Shown one piece after another: positions 59,178 through 64,000 of a stretch of 64,000 nucleotides of DNA (positions are counted from its first letter, which is position 1; the number at the start of each line of letters is the position of its first letter). The stretch comes from Aquilaria yunnanensis. Its lineage: Eukaryota; Streptophyta; Magnoliopsida; Malvales; Thymelaeaceae. The notes beneath the pieces were generated by a model. That model was not told the DNA's origin. It did no database searches and saw nothing but the letters and a program-made list of their open reading frames with translations. The position numbers were made by a program, and so were the translations under genes. Location of the stretch: assembly GCA_039654915.1 (NCBI GenBank), contig CM077595.1:91429501-91493500 (forward strand). Direction: 5' to 3'.

Positions 59178-59880
59178 ACCATGTTGATGGAAAGATAAAG
59201 GTTCACGGAACACTCGAATTACAATCTAACTTTGCAGTCTCTGGCTTCGGATATTAGCAATAAGTAGTATCTAGTATGGTATACTTTCTTCTTCTTCTTC
59301 TTTTTTTTTTTTACAGTAATATACTCTTTTTTTTCTTCTCTTCTTCAGACCCGAAATCAAATACAGTTGATAATTAATTCTTGCATTGATCAATATACAT
59401 CTCAATTCCTTCCTTGATCCAATCACATGTAGTTTCATAGTCGTAAAAAGATTCAAAAGCCCTAGCGTCCCCAGGCCACCAGAATCTTTATTCGTGGATT
59501 TGATGAACAAAATGCGTTTCAGTAGGTTCTTGTCTTATTTTTTGTTACAGAGCACTATTACGACGAATTACTTTCCCAGGAGATTTTTAACTTGGAAGAC
59601 ATGCAAACCATTGACATCATCGCAACCGATGCAAGCGGCATCGTCCTCTTGTAGACGCGAATAACCCTCATCTACTCTAACAGACTTCCTCGCATCGGCG
59701 ATTGGATCTGCATGGAATAGCTCTAGATCCTCTTCTCTCGTTTTCGTTTAGTTTTAAAGTTGTTTGTTTCGTACTTTAAGGTCTGCTAATTCAACTGGAT
59801 TTATAACCCTGTTCTTTTATATTACTTGGGTTATTTTTGTTATGAGCTGCCTTTTTTTTCACATTATTTAATTTCCCATC
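59178..59880 (+). other. Region upstream of the small gene; one candidate exon
   Basis: This holds a pyrimidine-rich run (59284-59340) and a candidate exon. After an acceptor-like TTTTTTGTTACAG (ending 59550), a frame from 59553 to a TAG at 59652 reads HYYDELLSQEIFNLEDMQTI and on for 13 more codons, with good protein composition. I do not know whether it belongs to the gene starting at 59881; its stop argues against a simple join. Confidence 0.25.
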
Positions 59881-59949
59881 ATGGTAGAGAAAGACAACGC
59901 AGAGTTCCTGGAGAAGACCAACGACGACTACGGTGAAATCCATCTTAGC

Positions 59950-61472
59950 TAGCATGGCAATTGAGGGGTTCAGGTTAGATTTGGGTCAGATCATTTAGAT
60001 TTTGGTTTAATTAGGTTAGTGTGAATTTGGGTCCAGGTTGGATTCAGGTCAAGTTATTTGGGTTCGGGTTGATTTCAGATTGAGTTAATTTCGAGTTTGG
60101 GTTGAATTGGGCCGGGTTTATTTGGGTTCAGATTCACTTCAAGTCGGATCAATTTTAATCTCGGGTAACTTTGGCTAGCTTTCAGGTCAAATTCGAGTCA
60201 ACCCTTGTGTTCACGTGGGTTACTAGTTTGAAGTCAAAACGATTGAATCGATTCAATTTTTTTAAAATTTAAATCAAATAATTTGATTTTTTGTGTGATT
60301 TAATTTAAATTAAATTTTTATTTTTTAGTATATTTAATTAAAATATTCATAAAAATCTTCTTCATTATAGTTTAGTACATATTTAAGTAATTTAACATTG
60401 TTAGTAATATTTGATTATTTTTCTAAACTCATACCCTTTAACTATCATTGTACAGATTATTCAGATCTTCACCCAGCTATCACCCAGACATACACAATGA
60501 CAATTTTGTTATGCTTATATTTCAATAAATTTTCTTTGAAATTACAAAAAAATGCAAATCAAGTTCATTATCAGTGACTAAATTGTAAAATTTAAAAAAT
60601 TTTAGGTGAAAGTGCAAAGATTTCAAAAATTTTAGGATCCATGTTGTAATTATTATAGGTGACTAAAATAAAATTTTTAAAAATTTAGGTACCTTATTAC
60701 ACTATACTTAAAATTTTAGGAATGAATGTTGTAATTTTAATAATGTCCTATTAAGATCATTAAACTTACTAAATATAAAAATTACTTCTGTTGGAATAAT
60801 TCAAATATGGTATTCACCAAATATGGATGTTTTTCCCCCAAATAAGATACTTGTAATATATAGAAGTACTAAAAACATAGAAGTTACTAAATATGGAAAT
60901 CCTTTCTCAAAATATGAAAATTATTAAACATAAATATTTTAAAAAAGAAATGAAACTACTAAATATGAAAGTCTCATATCCATATATGAGACTTACTAAG
61001 TATAAAAGTACAAAAAAAATGGAAGTTACTAATAACGGAAGTCACCATTCCTAAATATAAGACATACTGAATATGAAAGTATTAAAAAATGGAAGTTACT
61101 AAACATGGAAACCTCCATATTTAGGACTGACTTAATATGGAAAATAATGAAAAAGGAAAGTTAAGGTTTAGGGTAAGGGTTAAAATCAGGTCTTGTTGGG
61201 TTTAGTTATCGGGTCATCTCGGGTTCAAGTCAAGTTAGTCTCGAGTATGGGTCATTTCGGGTTTGAGTCAATTCAGGATCAGGTCATTTCGGGTTTAAGT
61301 CATTTGGGTTCGGGTTTTCTCGGGTTTCCCTTTATTCGGGTTCGGATTCAAGTCGGGTTGGGTATAGTCGAGTTTAGGTTGTTGACTTTTTTAGTCACAT
61401 CGGGTCAGGTCGGGCTTGGATTCGGGTGAATTAGGCCAGGTCATCGGGTCAGGTTCAATTTTTCCATCTCTA
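59950..61472. mobile_element. hAT non-autonomous element, copy 2, inserted in an exon
   Basis: It starts TAGCATGGCAATTG and ends CCATCTCTA, with flanks ATCTTAGC (59942-59949) and ATCTCAGC (61473-61480), a 7/8 match. It is collinear with copy 1 over its whole length; shared words include ATTTAAATCAAATAATTTGA and TTCATTATAGTTTAGTACAT. The GGGT-rich ends are kept. The single TSD difference is silent in the host frame (CTT/CTC). Confidence 0.85.
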
Positions 61473-61835
61473 ATCTCAGCAGCAAGACCAATAGCTCTAG
61501 CGTCGATGCTGAGCAACGAGCCGGTTCTTCTTCCAACACATTCTCCTCCAGAGTTATAGGTATATATTTTTATTGCTTTATTAACGTCCCTGCAATTGAT
61601 GGGTTAGTTTCTTTAGCAATATTGTGCATCATTTTGTGCCATTATAGAAGAAAAATGTTAGGTGTTCATTTTTAGAAATCTCAATAACGTAAGGCTGCTT
61701 CTGTTTATTGTTTGAATTTGTATTCTCTAGCCAGGTGATTTTTTCAGTTTTGTTCTCATTGCCATACTGCTTTTTGTGTTTGTATACTTTATCCGTTGGC
61801 TGAGCTAATTTAGTATATCATTCAACAATCGTTAT

Positions 61836-62269
61836 CAGTGGCGTAGCTACCATATGCTGGGAGGGGGCTTGGGAATTTTGAAAAAATGTAAATATGGGGT
61901 AGTAATTCGGTGATTTTGTCAAAAGTTAAGGATTGAGTGTGCATTTTGCCCTCCCAAATATTGTTAAAAAATATAAAGATGGGGGACAGTAAGGTAGGCG
62001 CTAAAGAAAGTAGGGACCCAATGAGTAGTTATTCCTTCTACATTAAGCAGTATTCTAACATGGCCTAAATACACTATTAGTCCTCCAATGTTTCCAAATC
62101 GTACGATTTGCTCCTTGAGCTTTGAATTAATGTGAACTAGTCCAAATTTACAGCTTTACCTAACCGCGATGTCGTCTCTCTCCTCCGAGCTCCATCGACT
62201 CACCTCCGGGCTTGCCCCTCCTCCCCCCCCCCCCCCCCACCGGAACCAAAAATCCTGGTTCCGCCACTG
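61836..62269. mobile_element. hAT MITE in the intron of the small gene
   Basis: The ends are CAGTGGCGTAGC and, reverse-complemented from the right, CAGTGGCGGAAC. Flanks ATCGTTAT (61828-61835) and ATCATTAT (62270-62277) match at 7 of 8 bases. It is 434 bp, non-coding, and includes a 16-bp C run near 62223-62238. The CAGTGGCG terminus is common in plant hAT-like small elements. Confidence 0.7.
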
Positions 62270-62544
62270 ATCATTATTCATCTGATTTATCCTTTTCAAT
62301 TTCGAGAAAGATTGCATGCTTTTCTATTTTCATATGCCATGGTTGCCGTATACTAGACTATGTTGAAAGATTTTGTAGTTTTTTATATTCTTAGTGATGA
62401 CTGCATGCTAACTTGGTTAATGTTGTTGCTAACAATCCAGACACTGGGGTAGCATCTCCCAACCCTTCACTTTGGTTTTCTGTGGAAAACCCTAAAAACT
62501 TTGATCAAATCCTTCATATGGTGACCAATTTTTTTGGGATATAA

Positions 62545-62918
62545 TTTGATGCATCTAATTAGTTCTACCAAATCCAAATACTTTACGCTGGTGGTTGTTA
62601 GGAGCTTAATTTTAGGTCTCTTAAATCATGTTTGAGAATATACTCCTTCAAGACATGCTTAGTAAGATGTACATGCTGTTGAAATTTGACATTACCTTTT
62701 CTTTTTCACCTTTTTGGGGTTTTGGTTTAGGAAATGTTTGAGGCTTAGCAAGTAGAGACAAACTGACGTGAAATGAGTCAAAAATTGCTTTAATGCTTGA
62801 AGGAGTACTAGAATACTCATTGTTTAAAGGCGTGGGTATAGTTATAATAATAAGTTATTGCATTTCCATATTAGAGTTTTCTAATTTTGTTGCCTTAGTT
62901 ACTAGGTGTAAGTTATCT
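62545..62918. other. Downstream of the small gene
   Basis: Nothing beyond a possible 3' untranslated region is recognised before the LTR fragment. Confidence 0.3.
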
Positions 62919-63780
62919 TGGCATGGCCATCCTTGGCCCCTGTGCAGGAAGCCTGTGAGAAGTAGTCTCATGGTGATTGCAATTGACTAGCTGTACATAT
63001 ACACGGATTAAAACTCCATGAAACTAGTTGATTAACCTAAAATATGCAAGATGCATGCTCTTTATGCTTTGACTTAAGTTAAAAGAAAATCATAAAAGCA
63101 TTCACTTGCCCCAGATACTTCCATAGAAAATAAGTTCATATAGCTAAAGCATTCCAAATCAACATTTATATGAATATTACTACATATAACAACCGTGTAA
63201 AAGCATTCAACATGAAGTCAACTAATGCTCATCACCCAAGAGCAACCATTAAGTCTAGGACTCCATCATAGACAAGGTACACAACTAGGAATACTATAGA
63301 TACAAGCCATGACTGAGATCTTCTTAACCTAACTCCTACCTTGGAAATAAGTCCCAGTGGTGAGTCAAAAGGTCTTGTCCACGTGCTACTAAGCTCTACG
63401 GCCAAAGGAATACTATAGTTAGCACTATTACTTAACCAACACGTAACCCAAGTAGACTAGAATCATAAAGATTCTCAAGCAAAATACCTGCAACAACAAA
63501 CTATCACGACAACCTTCAGTAGTTATTTGGCCCAACAATGTCTGAACCTGCATAACATGACTAGAAAGTGAGAGTTTAGAAATTCTCAGCAAGGGTCTTT
63601 ACTTCACCTACAAGAAAAATTACTAAGGACAACACATATGCGAATATATGAAATCTGTTGTGAGCTCATACAGCCTAAGGCTAGACTTATGCACATATAT
63701 CTCAGTTCCTTGGGACTTTTCCTCAATCTAATCCTTGAACTACGAAGTTTTGCCTTGCCTACTAGTAAGCATAGCTTACT
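62919..63780 (-). repeat. Partial chromovirus LTR (3' part)
   Basis: This parallels 26216-27062 in the same orientation; shared words include TCATGCTCTTTATGCTTTGA or GCATGCTCTTTATGCTTTGA, GACTTAAGTTAAAAGAAAAT and AAGCATAGCTTACT. Only the LTR end nearest 62919 is present; the match stops at about 63780 where another sequence begins. A 62-codon plus frame here is a by-product. Confidence 0.7.
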
Positions 63781-64000
63781 GCTGCACTTTAGCAGTTGTA
63801 ACCCAAGTGTACGTTGTCACAAGTAATAAAATATCGAGAGTCCGAGTGTCGAATCACAAGAAAGTGAATTAAGAAGTACAAATTACAGATTTTTAATAAA
63901 ACAAAGTTTTCGTGAAAGGTGTGAACAAGTGTTAATTAAAAATTTAAATTCAAATAAAATAGCTAGGGATCCACTTTTAGTATATCGGTTATGATTAATT
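63781..64000. other. Start of another repeat, cut by the window edge
   Basis: TGCTGCACTTTAGCAGTTGT follows the truncated LTR. The stretch GTCACAAGTAATAAAATATC...GTGTCGAATCACAAG resembles a motif of large plant retroelement-derived repeats. It is too short to classify. Confidence 0.3.

Larger units (their letters stand above)
59881..62544 (+). pseudogene. Small two-exon gene of unknown function, exon 1 split by a hAT
   Basis: The ATG at 59881 starts MVEKDNAEFLEKTNDDYGEI; the frame reaches the hAT TSD at 59942-59949. Past the hAT it resumes at 61481 in the same phase (KTNSSSVDAEQRAGSSSN...) and ends at a donor, ATAG/GTATAT (61559/61560). The acceptor AACAATCCAG (ending 62440) opens exon 2, 62441-62544, which joins in phase and reads TGVASPNPSLWFSVENPKNF and on to a TAA at 62542. 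A CTAAC branch-site-like word lies at 62410-62414. Coding length without the hAT and one TSD is 252 bp (84 codons including stop). It is acidic and Ser-rich at first, with a Trp/Phe-containing end; no domain recognised. It could be the 3' part of a larger gene if 59881 is not the true start. Confidence 0.55.

Noticed and set aside
1..64000. tRNA, rRNA, microRNA genes or CRISPR arrays
   Set aside because: No tRNA-like box pairs, rRNA segments or direct-repeat/spacer arrays were seen. Inverted arms of fold-back elements could mimic microRNA precursors, but there is no evidence for that.

Overview
This window looks like repeat-dense nuclear DNA of a flowering plant. It is AT-rich, has almost no long open reading frames, and most of its length can be assigned to nested plant transposable elements: Ty3/Gypsy Tat and chromovirus types, an Ogre-like LTR, a Copia-like solo LTR, CACTA/En-Spm, hAT, Mutator-like fold-back elements and a Stowaway MITE. 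Nothing bacterial (operons, Shine-Dalgarno sites, CRISPR) is present, and the species cannot be named from the sequence alone. Element boundaries were read by eye from terminal motifs and target-site duplications (TSDs). Where both TSD copies are given, the insertion call is strong.

Layout. 0.1-1.7 kb: a fold-back (Mutator-like) element carrying a gene scrap, followed by a Stowaway MITE. 2.25-2.63 kb: a decayed F-box-like fragment cut by a chromovirus retrotransposon (2.6-11.4 kb) with long LTRs and a coding-dead interior. 12.8-14.0 kb: the one sizeable intact host-type gene, a kelch-like beta-propeller protein on the minus strand. 14.9-18.9 kb: a hAT element with an Ogre-like LTR inside it. 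19.45-29.67 kb: a minus-strand Tat-type Gypsy element with 394-bp LTRs, decayed RT, RNase H and integrase, and a possible antisense extra ORF. A chromovirus 3' end (26.2-28.95 kb) is nested in it. 31.2-34.5 kb: a Mutator-like element with a perfect 9-bp TSD, itself containing a Copia-like solo LTR. 35.7-38.8 kb: a 3.1-kb solo LTR. 38.8-41.9 kb: AT-rich DNA, AAT microsatellites and degenerate telomere-like DNA.

41.9-52.3 kb: a decayed CACTA transposon with a TNPD-like gene, a TNPA-like gene, subterminal repeats and a 3' terminal inverted repeat. A 3.7-kb solo LTR sits in an intron of the second gene. 53.4-59.2 kb: a run of fold-back elements, one split by a hAT. 59.9-62.5 kb: a small two-exon reading frame (83 codons) of unknown function. 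Its first exon is split by a second copy of the same hAT family and its intron holds another hAT. 62.9-63.8 kb: part of another chromovirus LTR.

There is no sign of a cooperating gene cluster. The genes that can be seen are the kelch-like gene (probably functional), the small 59.9-62.5 kb gene (its frame reads through once the hAT is discounted, but it is now interrupted), and transposon genes that are all broken. The main interest is the well-resolved nesting order of the elements, the pattern of stop codons in the CACTA genes, and the split small gene.
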